Shown here piece after piece: positions 29,408 through 39,156 of a stretch of DNA of 64,000 nt. Numbering within the stretch: the stretch's first letter is position 1; each line of letters starts with the position of its first letter. Under the pieces are notes generated by a model. It worked only from the letters and a program-made list of their open reading frames with translations, had not been told where the DNA came from and searched no databases. The stretch comes from Pseudomonadota bacterium (GTDB lineage: Bacteria > CALINM01), in contig JAOABK010000002.1 in assembly GCA_026418415.1 (NCBI GenBank), positions 62,001 through 126,000 of the forward strand, written 5' to 3'. The translations under genes and the position numbers were made by a program.

Positions 29408-30361
29408 ATGGAAATTTTAAATACGATCTTTCAAGTCTTTATAACAGAATTAAAAAAGATGTGGTTTTTTACTTTGCTAAGCATACTTATTGCTGCATTG
29501 ATTAAAACCTATCAATGGGATTTAAAAATCAGGATGCTTCTTCAAAAAAAAATTAAAACAGGAATTTTTTTTGCCACCTTTGTGGGAATGGCTTCTCCCC
29601 TTTGTTCCTGTGGAATATTGCCAATAGCAATTTCCCTTGCTGCTGCAGGTGTGCCTCTCCCACCTTTAGTTTCACTTCTTTTTACTTCACCTGTAATGGG
29701 ACCAGAGGCTCTTGTTATAACCTATGGTGGTTTGGGGTTTGATTTTGCAATGGGAAAGCTCATTTTTTCTTTGTTTTTTGGTTTACTTATGGGGTTTTGT
29801 TTTTTGTTATTGCAGAAGTTTAAATATTATGATGAGAGCAGTATAAGAATAGTTCCAGTATATAATGAAAGGGGCGAACTTAAATCTTCATTTGAAATAG
29901 CTTGTGAGAATAAAATTAGAATAAAAACCATGACAGTTTTTCCAAGGGATAGTAAATTTAGGTTTTTTCTTGATAGATTTATAGATATGGGATTATTTAT
30001 TGGATCTTTAACACTTCTTGCTATTCTACTTGAAGCATTTATGTACGCCTTAGTTCCCCAGAGCATTCTTAAAGAGGTCTTAAGTTACCATGGAATTTCC
30101 GCTTTTTTTATAACTGCTTTTTTTGGTTTGTTAATTCCATTGAATCAAATTGCAGCAGTGCCAATTATAAAGGGGCTTACAAATTTAGGCATGCCTTTAT
30201 CACTTGGTATGGTGTTGATGTTTTCAGGAGCGGTAACAAGTATTCCTTCTATGATAGTTTTATACAAAATTTTTAAACCAAGGGTTTTAATATTATTTTT
30301 GTTGCTCTGTCTAATTTTTTCGATGTTAACAGGAATTATATACAATTTTTTTGTCATTTGA
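29408..30361 (+). CDS. Permease of the DUF318/SO_0444-like family (putative metal efflux)
   Basis: ASPLCSCGILPIAISLAAAGVPLPPLVSLLFTSPVMGPEALVITYGGLG; second PLNQIAAVPIIKGLTNLGMPLSLGMVLMFSGAVTSIPSM. Confidence 0.8.
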   Translation: MEILNTIFQVFITELKKMWFFTLLSILIAALIKTYQWDLKIRMLLQKKIKTGIFFATFVGMASPLCSCGILPIAISLAAAGVPLPPLVSLLFTSPVMGPEALVITYGGLGFDFAMGKLIFSLFFGLLMGFCFLLLQKFKYYDESSIRIVPVYNERGELKSSFEIACENKIRIKTMTVFPRDSKFRFFLDRFIDMGLFIGSLTLLAILLEAFMYALVPQSILKEVLSYHGISAFFITAFFGLLIPLNQIAAVPIIKGLTNLGMPLSLGMVLMFSGAVTSIPSMIVLYKIFKPRVLILFLLLCLIFSMLTGIIYNFFVI

Positions 30362-30434
30362 CGTAGTTTTGTTAGGTAAAGGTATATAAAAATTGAAAAT
30401 GTTAAAAGGCATGTTTTTTGCAAAGTAATTATTA

Positions 30435-30464
30435 TTGACATTTAATTTTTAAAGCAAATATAAT
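30435..30464 (+). promoter_or_regulatory. Consensus sigma70 promoter
   Basis: TTGACA (30435-30440), 18-nt spacer, TATAAT (30459-30464), 30 nt upstream of ATG 30495. Confidence 0.75.
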
Positions 30465-30494
30465 TAAAGAAACTCTAATTTTAAGGAGTTAACT

Positions 30495-31958
30495 ATGAAA
30501 AAAGTTTTTTTAATCTTTTGCATCAGTTTATTGATGCCAGTTTTAACAGTATCAGCAAAAAATGTTAGTTTTAAGGATGTTTCAGAAAAAGCGGGAGTAG
30601 CCTTCAAAGGAAATGGTAAAGGGGTAGCAGTAGCAGATTACAACAATGATGGTTATTTAGATATCTTAATTTCTAACAAAGGCGGTGGTTTAAGGTTGTA
30701 TAAAAACAATGGTAATGGCACATTTACTGATGTTACAGTGGAAGTTGGTTTAGATGATGCAGGTTACTGTCTTGGGGCTGTTTTTGGCGATATAGATAAT
30801 GACGGCTGGGTTGATCTTTATGTCCCCAAAGGTGGAGTCTATGAGATTGAAACAAACCGTTTATTTAAGAATGTGAATGGAAAGTTTGTTGATATTACAG
30901 AGAAGGCTGGTGTAGCGGGTATTGTTGATGGCAAACCAGCTTTTAGTTATGGTGCAGCGATGGCTGATTATGATAAAGATGGCTTTTTAGATATTTACGT
31001 AGCTAATTATGGTCCTGGCACTAGAAATATATTATATAGAAATAATGGAAATGGTACTTTTACAGATGTTACAGATAAAGCGGGTGTTGCTAATAGAGGA
31101 TGGAGCTGGAGTGCTACATGGGCAGATGTAAATGGTGATGGCTATCCTGATTTATATGTTTGTAATGGTAGGTATCCAGCGGGAGAGCCAAATAGACTAT
31201 ATATAAATAAAGGCAATGGGACTTTTGAAGACTTGGCGGTAAAAGCAGGTGTTGCAGATGAAGGATGGACATTAGGTGCAGCATTTGCAGATGTCAATAA
31301 CGATGGATACCTTGACCTTTATACTTCAAATTATATTGGTGATAATAATCTTTATATAAATGATGGCAAAGGGAATTTTAAAAAGGTTACCTCAAATATA
31401 AAGGGTGCTCCAAAGGATCATTGGGGTAAAGGACCTTCTTTTGGTGATGTAAACAATGATGGATGGCTCGATCTTTATGAGGGTGATTGTAAATTAGCAA
31501 ATCAGCTCTATATAAATAAGGGTAATGGCAAGTTTGAAAATATTGCACAATCAGTTCCTGTAATTAAGTGTGAAACAGTAAGGACTAAAGGAACAGTCTT
31601 TGCTGATTTCAATAACGATGGTCAGTTGGATTTATATGTGGTCAACTGGGGTGCTGCAAACAAATTATTTTTGAATGAAGCTAAGAATTCAGATTGGTTA
31701 GAAATAAAGTTAGTTGGTAATGGAAAGAGTAATAAAGATGCCATAGGAGCTAAGATTTATGTTTATGATAAAAAGGGGAAACTAATGGGATTTCGTGAGG
31801 TTGTAACCGCATCTGGTTTCTGTTCCCAACCACCAAAGGTACAGCATTTTGGTCTATCAGCTAAGGATACTTATGATGTAAAGGTTATTTTCCCATCTGG
31901 TAAAGAGGTTGTAAAGAAAGATGTAAAAACCGCTCAAATATTGACAATTTCGGAATAA
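30495..31958 (+). CDS. Exported FG-GAP/VCBS repeat protein with C-terminal ASPIC/UnbV-like domain
   Basis: Signal peptide; seven DxNxDGxxD loops (DYNNDGYLDI, DIDNDGWVDL, DYDKDGFLDI, DVNGDGYPDL, DVNNDGYLDL, DVNNDGWLDL, DFNNDGQLDL); C-terminal DWLEIKLVGNGKSNKDAIGAKI. Confidence 0.88.
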   Translation: MKKVFLIFCISLLMPVLTVSAKNVSFKDVSEKAGVAFKGNGKGVAVADYNNDGYLDILISNKGGGLRLYKNNGNGTFTDVTVEVGLDDAGYCLGAVFGDIDNDGWVDLYVPKGGVYEIETNRLFKNVNGKFVDITEKAGVAGIVDGKPAFSYGAAMADYDKDGFLDIYVANYGPGTRNILYRNNGNGTFTDVTDKAGVANRGWSWSATWADVNGDGYPDLYVCNGRYPAGEPNRLYINKGNGTFEDLAVKAGVADEGWTLGAAFADVNNDGYLDLYTSNYIGDNNLYINDGKGNFKKVTSNIKGAPKDHWGKGPSFGDVNNDGWLDLYEGDCKLANQLYINKGNGKFENIAQSVPVIKCETVRTKGTVFADFNNDGQLDLYVVNWGAANKLFLNEAKNSDWLEIKLVGNGKSNKDAIGAKIYVYDKKGKLMGFREVVTASGFCSQPPKVQHFGLSAKDTYDVKVIFPSGKEVVKKDVKTAQILTISE

Positions 31959-31980
31959 TTCTTATTTTTAAAAGTAGATA

Positions 31981-32019
31981 AAAAGGGAAGCCTGATTTTA
32001 TAGGGCTTCCCTTTTTTTT
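31981..32019 (+). terminator. Rho-independent terminator
   Basis: AAAAGGGAAGCC tgattttatag GGCTTCCCTTTT with an 8-T run; perfect stem. Confidence 0.88.
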
Positions 32020-32047
32020 GGCTTGTTTTTTGATTAATAGATGAAAT

Positions 32048-33031
32048 ATGAAAGGATTAATTTTTTTATTTTTAATATTTTTTTCCAATTTCGAAGCACT
32101 TGCTTTTAACATTAATGTTAATTTACATTACGAAAACACTAAACTTTTAAAAGATGTTAGGGTTTGTTTTTGGGAAAAAAAATCTCTGATTTATAGTGAT
32201 AAGCCCTCTTTTTGTGTAAGTTCTGACGAAAAGGGTAATGCTGATATAGATTTGCCTTCGGGAGAATACTATGTTTTTGCAGAAAAAAAGCTTGCAAATA
32301 AATATTTGTTTGGCTTTTACGGTTTAAATCCTTTGAATGTATCGAAAAGTAAAATTTTAAATATAAATTTAATAGATTATCCAGATGTATTTATAAAAAA
32401 AACAAAATTTAGAGGCATAAAAGGGAAAGTTTTATATAAAGGTCAACCAATCAGGGAGGCTGAAGTACTTGTATATATTGATACAAGTACTGAATTTAAG
32501 GGCCCTCCTTTTCAATATGCTAAGTCAGATGAAAAAGGTGAGTTTAATATACCTCTCGAAGAAGGCAGTTATTATCTATTTGTAAAAAAGAAAAGAGAGC
32601 CCTTTGGACCACCAAAAGTAGGTGACCTTGTAGCCTTTTTCCCGCAATTTCCAATAATTATAAAGGGAAAGGAAGGTTATGAATTAAGCATTGAGATGAT
32701 GAAGGTTTCTGAGAAGATTTCTCAATCATTTAATAAATTGATAAGGATTTATGGTAATGTAAAAGATAAAAAGGGAGCTTATTTAAAGAATGTTTATGTA
32801 GTGGCTTATAATACTTCTGAAACTCTTGGTAAACCTAAGTATATCTCTTCTTTGACAGATCAAGAAGGGAGATTTTCAATATTTATTAAAGAAGCGGGAA
32901 GATACTATCTGGTTGTTAGAAAAAATTTAGGTGATACACCAGATATTGATGATGTTTATGTATATGGAGAGATAGAAATTAAGGATGAAGATGATAAGAA
33001 GATCGATATTATTACAGATTTTGATAGTTAG
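32048..33031 (+). CDS. Exported three-module carboxypeptidase-regulatory-like protein (paralog 1)
   Basis: Signal peptide; three Ig-like modules each ending in a GxYYxxx strand; GPPKVGDLVAFFPQFP in module 2. Confidence 0.7.
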   Translation: MKGLIFLFLIFFSNFEALAFNINVNLHYENTKLLKDVRVCFWEKKSLIYSDKPSFCVSSDEKGNADIDLPSGEYYVFAEKKLANKYLFGFYGLNPLNVSKSKILNINLIDYPDVFIKKTKFRGIKGKVLYKGQPIREAEVLVYIDTSTEFKGPPFQYAKSDEKGEFNIPLEEGSYYLFVKKKREPFGPPKVGDLVAFFPQFPIIIKGKEGYELSIEMMKVSEKISQSFNKLIRIYGNVKDKKGAYLKNVYVVAYNTSETLGKPKYISSLTDQEGRFSIFIKEAGRYYLVVRKNLGDTPDIDDVYVYGEIEIKDEDDKKIDIITDFDS

Positions 33032-34769
33032 TTTTTTGACAAATTTTATTTTTTTTGTCAGTTATTCCTTAGCTGATCTTTTCTACTATCATGGAGATAA
33101 AATTAGTAAAAACACCGAATGGCGAGGAAGAGTTTTTATTAAGGGGACATTATATATAGACAAGGGTGTGGAATTAAAGATAAGCCCCGGTACTAAAATA
33201 TTATTTAAGAAACTTGATGTAGATAATGATGGAGTTTCCGAAAGTTTAATAATATCTTCTGGGACTATTAAAGCTGTGGGAGAAAGAGAAAATCCCATAA
33301 TGTTCACTTCTGATGAAATTAATAAGAACTGGGGGGATTGGAGAGAAATTCAAATAAACCACGCGAGAAATATACACTTTGAATATTGCATTTTTGAATA
33401 TGGTGAGTATGCGCTGCATATTCATTTTTCTGAAGGGATTATAAGGAATTGTATTTTTAGAAATAATGCTGATGGAACAAGAATAGGTAATGCAAAATTA
33501 GAGATTAAAAATAATCTTTTTGAGAAAAATATAGGCAAAGCCTTGAATTTTACAAGTAGTAAGTTAATAATCTCAAGAAATACAATTAGAAATAATAGAG
33601 ACGGACTTTTTGTATTTGAAAAATCTGGCGAAACGATTATTGATGAGAATAACATTTATGATAATCATGCAAATATCAAAGTTGGGGATTTTTTTCAAGG
33701 AAAACTAAGAATTGGAAAAACCTTTGTGAATAATACTTTAGATCTCCAAAAAGAAATTAGCATTGAAAAACTGGAAAGACCTATCTTAGGAGCTATGCCA
33801 AATATCAAAGATGCCTATATAATTTATAATATTGATACTGATGGATTTGTTGATGGTGGTTTGGGTATATTTAATAATGTTGCCTATATTCCATCATTTG
33901 ATGGAAATGTTTACGAAGTGAATTTAGATTCAGGGAGCTACTTAAAAATCCTTGTCAATGATTTTACTGATTCTGTCCCTGCCATAGATGAAAACAACGT
34001 GTATATTCTTACTTGGGATGGAATTATAAGAGCAATTGATAGAAAAAATAAAAAGATAATATGGCTGGATAAATTTAATCCTTCATTGAAAGATGATCAT
34101 AGAATGGCAAGTCCCATATTATATGAAGAGTATTTAATTGCTATAAGTCAGGGAGGGCATTTCAAAATTATTAATAAGTCTAATGGGAAAGTTATTTTTG
34201 ATGCTGTTTTTAATGGAGAGTTTAGGGCAACTCCTTTGATTTTTGAAAAGAATATTTTTCTTCCTTCTGTTACTGGAGATCTTTACAAAATATCTCTTAA
34301 AGATTTCAATATTCATAATAAAAAATTTGATGTTAATTTTTATAGCACCCCTATTGTGTACAATGGTTTAATTTATCTTTTAGGCAGTAATGGTAAACTA
34401 ATTGGTATAGATGTAGATTTGAATATAAAAAAATATCTTGAATTAAAAGGGCATTTTCGCTATCAAAGCCCAGTAGTTTTTAAAGATAAAATAGTTTTAT
34501 TTTCCCTTGATGGATATATATATGAGATATCTTCAGACAAGATAGATAATTACAAAAAAACAGACTATATATTTACAGCTACACCAATTGTTTATGATAA
34601 CATATTTATTTTAGTCCCAACTTTTCAAGGAGAGTTGGTATTCTTTGATGGTGTGAAAACCTTTAATATAGGAAATTTTGGGGAGATCCAATTTAGCCCT
34701 GCAGTTTATGGCGATAAAATAGTTTTTGGCACGAGGAATAATAAAATATATGCTATCAAAATTTGGTGA
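32985..34769 (+). CDS. Exported right-handed beta-helix protein with C-terminal PQQ-like beta-propeller
   Basis: NNLFEKN.../RNTIRNNRDGLFVF coils; propeller blades AIDENNVYILTWDGIIRAIDRKNKKIIW, IVYNGLIYLLGSNGKLIGIDV, AVYGDKIVFGTRNNKIYAIKI. Confidence 0.78.
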   Translation: MKMIRRSILLQILIVSFLTNFIFFVSYSLADLFYYHGDKISKNTEWRGRVFIKGTLYIDKGVELKISPGTKILFKKLDVDNDGVSESLIISSGTIKAVGERENPIMFTSDEINKNWGDWREIQINHARNIHFEYCIFEYGEYALHIHFSEGIIRNCIFRNNADGTRIGNAKLEIKNNLFEKNIGKALNFTSSKLIISRNTIRNNRDGLFVFEKSGETIIDENNIYDNHANIKVGDFFQGKLRIGKTFVNNTLDLQKEISIEKLERPILGAMPNIKDAYIIYNIDTDGFVDGGLGIFNNVAYIPSFDGNVYEVNLDSGSYLKILVNDFTDSVPAIDENNVYILTWDGIIRAIDRKNKKIIWLDKFNPSLKDDHRMASPILYEEYLIAISQGGHFKIINKSNGKVIFDAVFNGEFRATPLIFEKNIFLPSVTGDLYKISLKDFNIHNKKFDVNFYSTPIVYNGLIYLLGSNGKLIGIDVDLNIKKYLELKGHFRYQSPVVFKDKIVLFSLDGYIYEISSDKIDNYKKTDYIFTATPIVYDNIFILVPTFQGELVFFDGVKTFNIGNFGEIQFSPAVYGDKIVFGTRNNKIYAIKIW

Positions 34770-37113
34770 AAAAAGAACTTTAAATATTTTTTACCTCTCC
34801 TTTTCTGTTTTAACCTTCGAATTACTTTTAACAAGGATATTCTCTGTTCTTATGTGGTATCACTTTGCTTCGCTTGCAATTGGAATTGCAATGTTAGGTC
34901 TTGGTTTAGGCGCTGTGACTGCTTTTTTATTTAAGAACAGATATGATAAATTCTTTGAAATAGCATTTTTAATGTATATTTTTTATTTTCTTATCTTACA
35001 TTTACTTTTCTTTTTATTACATCAAAATACAGAGGTTATTCTGCCCTATTTATCTTTCTTTCATCAACCATATTTTCAACCCTTTCAGAGAGGTGTTTTT
35101 TATAGCTTTAATTATAGTTTGTTAATAGGTATAGTTATTTTCTACATAATTATTTTAGTACCCTTTGTAGTTGCAGGATATTTAATTTCTTGTATTTTTA
35201 GAATGTATTCCCTTGATTCTCAAAGGCTTTACTATTCTGATATGTTTGGTGCAGGCCTTGCTTCAGTTTTTCTTGCTATTTCTTTGTATCTAATAAATCC
35301 CATGTCTGTTTTTTCTCTCCTATCTCTAATTGGGATTTTCATTTACTACTTAAATGTAAAAAGAAAGATACTTTTTCTACCAGTAATGCTAATATCCCTT
35401 TCATTATTGTATGCAAGTATTGTTTTTAAAAAAGATGAAATTATGATTGCGCGGGGAAAACTCCAGAAAAATATAATCTGGTCAAAATGGAACCCCTTTT
35501 CCAGAGTAATAGTTTATCCCTTGAAAGATGAAGAAAAAGTTAATCCCTTTGGACAAAGCCCCCTTTATAGAGGGTATATTCCAGATCAGTGGGGTGTGCT
35601 CGTTGATGATACCGGTTATACTGTGGCAAGTGAATTTCCAGACAAAGCTGAAAAAAAAGAATTCTTTAGATGGAATATAGTTTCTCTACCCTATACAATT
35701 CGAACCGGATCAACTTTAATAATAGGTCCTGGTGGCGGTAAAGACATAAACTGCGCAATTAGTATGGGAGTTGGAGGAAATAGTATTAAAGCTGTTGAGT
35801 TAAACCCTCAAGTTGTAGAGGCAGTAAATGAGGTATTGGGAGAAAAAACTGGAAAACTATATAGTCAAGTTAAAACTTACATTAAAGAGGGTAGGAGTTT
35901 TTTAGAGAGAGACAAAGAAAAATATGATGTCATACAAGCCACATCAGTTTACGGAAGAATTCCACCTGCTTCTGGTATTTTTACCTTTGCAGAGGATAAC
36001 TTATATACATTGGAGGCTTTCATTACATATTTAAACAGGCTAAAAGAGGGAGGAGTACTTGTCCTATCAAGATTTATTTATGAAAAAACTATACCTAAAA
36101 TGGTTTTATTGTCTATAGAGGCTTTAAGGCAAATTGGTTATGAAAAACCAAATTTATCAATTTTCCTTGCACGAGAGAGAGGACTTGCCACTTTACTTGT
36201 AAAAAAGGGTTTTTTTACTCCCAATGAAGTCGAAACCCTTAAGAATTTTTGCAAAACAAGGGATTTCGAAATTCTTTATGAGCCCTTTGATAGGTATGAA
36301 AATTTTTATGGTGAATTAATTACAGGCAGTTCATCTTATAGCCTTATATTACCTACCGATGACAGACCTTTTTATTATTATAATCTGTCAAAAAAAGATT
36401 TTATGAAGTCCATTATTTTCGGTAATGATTCATTCGAAGAGAGGGGTGTTAATATTTTAAGGATATTCACTTTTTTAAGTCTGGTTTTTTCTTTTATAAT
36501 TTTTATTTTGCCCTTCTTCATTAAATCAACTGTTAAAGTTGAAGGGAAAATGAAATTAATCTCTGGGGCACTATTTGCATTGCTGGGATTTGGTTATATA
36601 CTTATAGAAATTGTAATGATAAAAAATTTCACCCTATTTTTAGAGACCCCGGTATATTCAATGATATTTGTAGTTGGTAGCATGCTTATTTCGTCATCTA
36701 TAGGATCTCTTTGTTCAAGAAATTATATAAACAGTTATAGCGATCTTAAAAAATTTTTTCTGGTACTTATTTTGCTTATTATAATTTTGAGTTTTATTTT
36801 GAAACAAATAAATCACTGGATTTATTTGCCTTTTTTGACTAAGATTGTGATTGCAGTTGCAATTGTTGGTGTTTTGGGTTTTTTTATGGGTATACCATTT
36901 CCAGTTACATTAAAGGTTTTTGGTACTTTGGAAGAAAGATTAGTAGCGTGGGGGCTATCAATTAACAGTGTCTTTTCTGTTATAGGTAGTTTTGTAACAT
37001 TAATGTTTGTAGTAAATTTTGGCTATCATATGACATTTTTAATAGGTTTTATTGTATATTTATTAGCCTTCATCACATTTCTTATTTTGAATAAAAGTTA
37101 TGTACAAAAATAA
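34750..37113 (+). CDS. Polytopic membrane protein with embedded spermidine-synthase-like domain
   Basis: N-terminal TM bundle, STLIIGPGGGKDINCAISMGVGGNSIKAVELNPQVVEAV, C-terminal TM bundle. ATG at 34750 preferred to TTG at 34726. Confidence 0.75.
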   Translation: MLSKFGEKRTLNIFYLSFSVLTFELLLTRIFSVLMWYHFASLAIGIAMLGLGLGAVTAFLFKNRYDKFFEIAFLMYIFYFLILHLLFFLLHQNTEVILPYLSFFHQPYFQPFQRGVFYSFNYSLLIGIVIFYIIILVPFVVAGYLISCIFRMYSLDSQRLYYSDMFGAGLASVFLAISLYLINPMSVFSLLSLIGIFIYYLNVKRKILFLPVMLISLSLLYASIVFKKDEIMIARGKLQKNIIWSKWNPFSRVIVYPLKDEEKVNPFGQSPLYRGYIPDQWGVLVDDTGYTVASEFPDKAEKKEFFRWNIVSLPYTIRTGSTLIIGPGGGKDINCAISMGVGGNSIKAVELNPQVVEAVNEVLGEKTGKLYSQVKTYIKEGRSFLERDKEKYDVIQATSVYGRIPPASGIFTFAEDNLYTLEAFITYLNRLKEGGVLVLSRFIYEKTIPKMVLLSIEALRQIGYEKPNLSIFLARERGLATLLVKKGFFTPNEVETLKNFCKTRDFEILYEPFDRYENFYGELITGSSSYSLILPTDDRPFYYYNLSKKDFMKSIIFGNDSFEERGVNILRIFTFLSLVFSFIIFILPFFIKSTVKVEGKMKLISGALFALLGFGYILIEIVMIKNFTLFLETPVYSMIFVVGSMLISSSIGSLCSRNYINSYSDLKKFFLVLILLIIILSFILKQINHWIYLPFLTKIVIAVAIVGVLGFFMGIPFPVTLKVFGTLEERLVAWGLSINSVFSVIGSFVTLMFVVNFGYHMTFLIGFIVYLLAFITFLILNKSYVQK

Positions 37114-38131
37114 ATTATTCTTATTTTTCCTTATTTTACTTTCCTGTTTTCATTCCGAGGAAGCTGTAGTTAATGGAAGAATTTTATTTGACGGTAAACC
37201 TGTTTACGATTGTGAGATCTCAGTATTTTTAAAAGAAGAAAAAGATAAGACCGTACCTCCAGTAAAAGTAGTTGCAACTGATGAAAATGGAGTATTTTCA
37301 ATTAAGTTGAAAAGAGGTGTTTATTATCTTAATGCGAGAAAAAGACACAACCAAGATGGTGAGGTAATAATGCTTGTTGGAGATACAAGAAAGATAGAAG
37401 TTCAAAGGGATATAAATTTAGGGGATTGGAATCTTCACTCTAAGAAAGATAGTAAAAATTTTGAAAAGGGGACTGGGATAGAAGGCAGGGTTGTGAATTT
37501 TACGGATTACTCAAAAGTTAGGATTTACATATATGACAATACTAAAACTCAGTTAAGAGGACCTGATTATGTAAGGGAAGCGAAGATAAATCCCGATGGC
37601 TCTTTTAAAATAGACCTTCCTTCTGGTAAATATTATTTAGCGGTAAGGGAAAGAGAAAAAAGATTGGCTGGCCCCCTTTCCGAAAAAGATAAGACTGGTT
37701 ATTATGAAAAAAATCCTTTTTCAGTGGAAAAGGGTATGTATGTAAAATTAGGTGAAATTAGATTAACCAATGTGGATATTAAAAAGTTACAAAAAGTGAA
37801 TGAAAGTGGAATAATAGGAGATGGTATTATTATAACAGGAAATGTATTTATAAAAGATAAAAAACTAAATAAAAAAATCTACATCCTTGCTTATGAGAAT
37901 CAAGAAATGATAGGAAAACCAGTAAGCATATCAACTGCAGATGAGCAAGGTAATTTTAAAATACTTCTACCAAAAGAGGGGAAGTATTATATAGGTGCCC
38001 GCTCAAGATTAGGCGGTCCTGTTGAACCAGGAGAGTATATTGGAGCGTATACTGGTAGTAGTGATAGGTCTATTTATGTCTCAAAGGGGAAGGAAATTAA
38101 AATTAAGATTGAGGTAAATGAGGTATGGTAA
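37100..38131 (+). CDS. Three-module carboxypeptidase-regulatory-like lipoprotein (paralog 2)
   Basis: LILLSC lipobox; modules ending GVYYLNARKR, GKYYLAVRER, GKYYIGARSR. Confidence 0.7.
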   Translation: MYKNKLFLFFLILLSCFHSEEAVVNGRILFDGKPVYDCEISVFLKEEKDKTVPPVKVVATDENGVFSIKLKRGVYYLNARKRHNQDGEVIMLVGDTRKIEVQRDINLGDWNLHSKKDSKNFEKGTGIEGRVVNFTDYSKVRIYIYDNTKTQLRGPDYVREAKINPDGSFKIDLPSGKYYLAVREREKRLAGPLSEKDKTGYYEKNPFSVEKGMYVKLGEIRLTNVDIKKLQKVNESGIIGDGIIITGNVFIKDKKLNKKIYILAYENQEMIGKPVSISTADEQGNFKILLPKEGKYYIGARSRLGGPVEPGEYIGAYTGSSDRSIYVSKGKEIKIKIEVNEVW

Positions 38132-39156
38132 AAAATATTTTAATAAATTTAATGTTAATTTTTATTTTTTCAAACATATGTTTTGGTCAGGAAAATTATG
38201 GGGTTATTAAAGGAAGAGCTGCCTATAAAGGAGAAGTCTTTTCTGGAATAAAAATTCTTGTTTATAAAGAAAAGGAGCATATTGATTTAACAAAACCCGA
38301 TATAGTAGCAGGCGAGACAAAGATTGATGGGAGTTATGAATTTTCTATTCCAGTTGGGAGGTATTATCTTGTGGCTTTAAAAAAGAAGTATAATGTTGAT
38401 AATTTCAAGCCAGAAGAAGGAGATCTTTATTGTTTTTACAGTGGAAGTCCAGTGGAGGTAGTTGAAAAGGGGATTACCTATGTGGGATTTAATCTTATAA
38501 AAGTAGGCAAAAGCAAGCCAGACAAAAAATCTAACAATTCTGGTATTTATGGAAAGGTATTTTTTGAAGGAAAAAACTTGGAAAAGTCATATATATATGT
38601 TTATAAAGACTTTAAAGGAGGTTTTAGAGGACCAGCCTTTATTGTATACCCTTCCTATGATGGGAATTTCAGTATTAATCTTCCTCCTGGTACTTATTAT
38701 ATAATTGCAAGAAAAAGGGCAAAGGGAGGTATGTACGGTCCTATAGAAGAGGGTGATTTATTCAACTTTTATCATGGTAATCCAGTTGTTGTAAAAAAAG
38801 GCTATATGAAAAATGTAGAGATTGAATGTGTTAAAAGACTCAGTCAGTTAGAAAGTGATGAGGGATATCCAATTTTAAGCGGAGTGGTTAGAGATAAAAA
38901 TGGCAAACCCTTAGCAGGAATATTTGTTCTACTCTACCATAATCGTGAAATGCAGGGAAAGCCTTTGTATATTTCAGGCAGATCTGATTCTAATGGAAAT
39001 TTTTCAATAAAAGTGCCTCCTGGAAAATATTATATATTAGCAAGGGAAAATATTGGAGGACCTCCTATTACTGGTGAATGGACTGGTAAACTTTTAGATC
39101 CCGTTAACATTGAAAGTAATGTTAAAATTCAAATCATAATGGAGAAAACAAAATGA
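38125..39156 (+). CDS. Exported three-module carboxypeptidase-regulatory-like protein (paralog 3)
   Basis: Signal peptide; GRYYLVALKK, GTYYIIARKRAKGGMYGPIEEGDLFNFYHGNPVVV, GKYYILAREN. Confidence 0.72.
   Translation: MVKNILINLMLIFIFSNICFGQENYGVIKGRAAYKGEVFSGIKILVYKEKEHIDLTKPDIVAGETKIDGSYEFSIPVGRYYLVALKKKYNVDNFKPEEGDLYCFYSGSPVEVVEKGITYVGFNLIKVGKSKPDKKSNNSGIYGKVFFEGKNLEKSYIYVYKDFKGGFRGPAFIVYPSYDGNFSINLPPGTYYIIARKRAKGGMYGPIEEGDLFNFYHGNPVVVKKGYMKNVEIECVKRLSQLESDEGYPILSGVVRDKNGKPLAGIFVLLYHNREMQGKPLYISGRSDSNGNFSIKVPPGKYYILARENIGGPPITGEWTGKLLDPVNIESNVKIQIIMEKTK

Noticed and set aside
30495-31958. Tandem repeats in the FG-GAP gene as a possible mobile or CRISPR-like array
   Set aside because: Repeats are protein-level Ca-loop motifs with variable spacing and diverged DNA.
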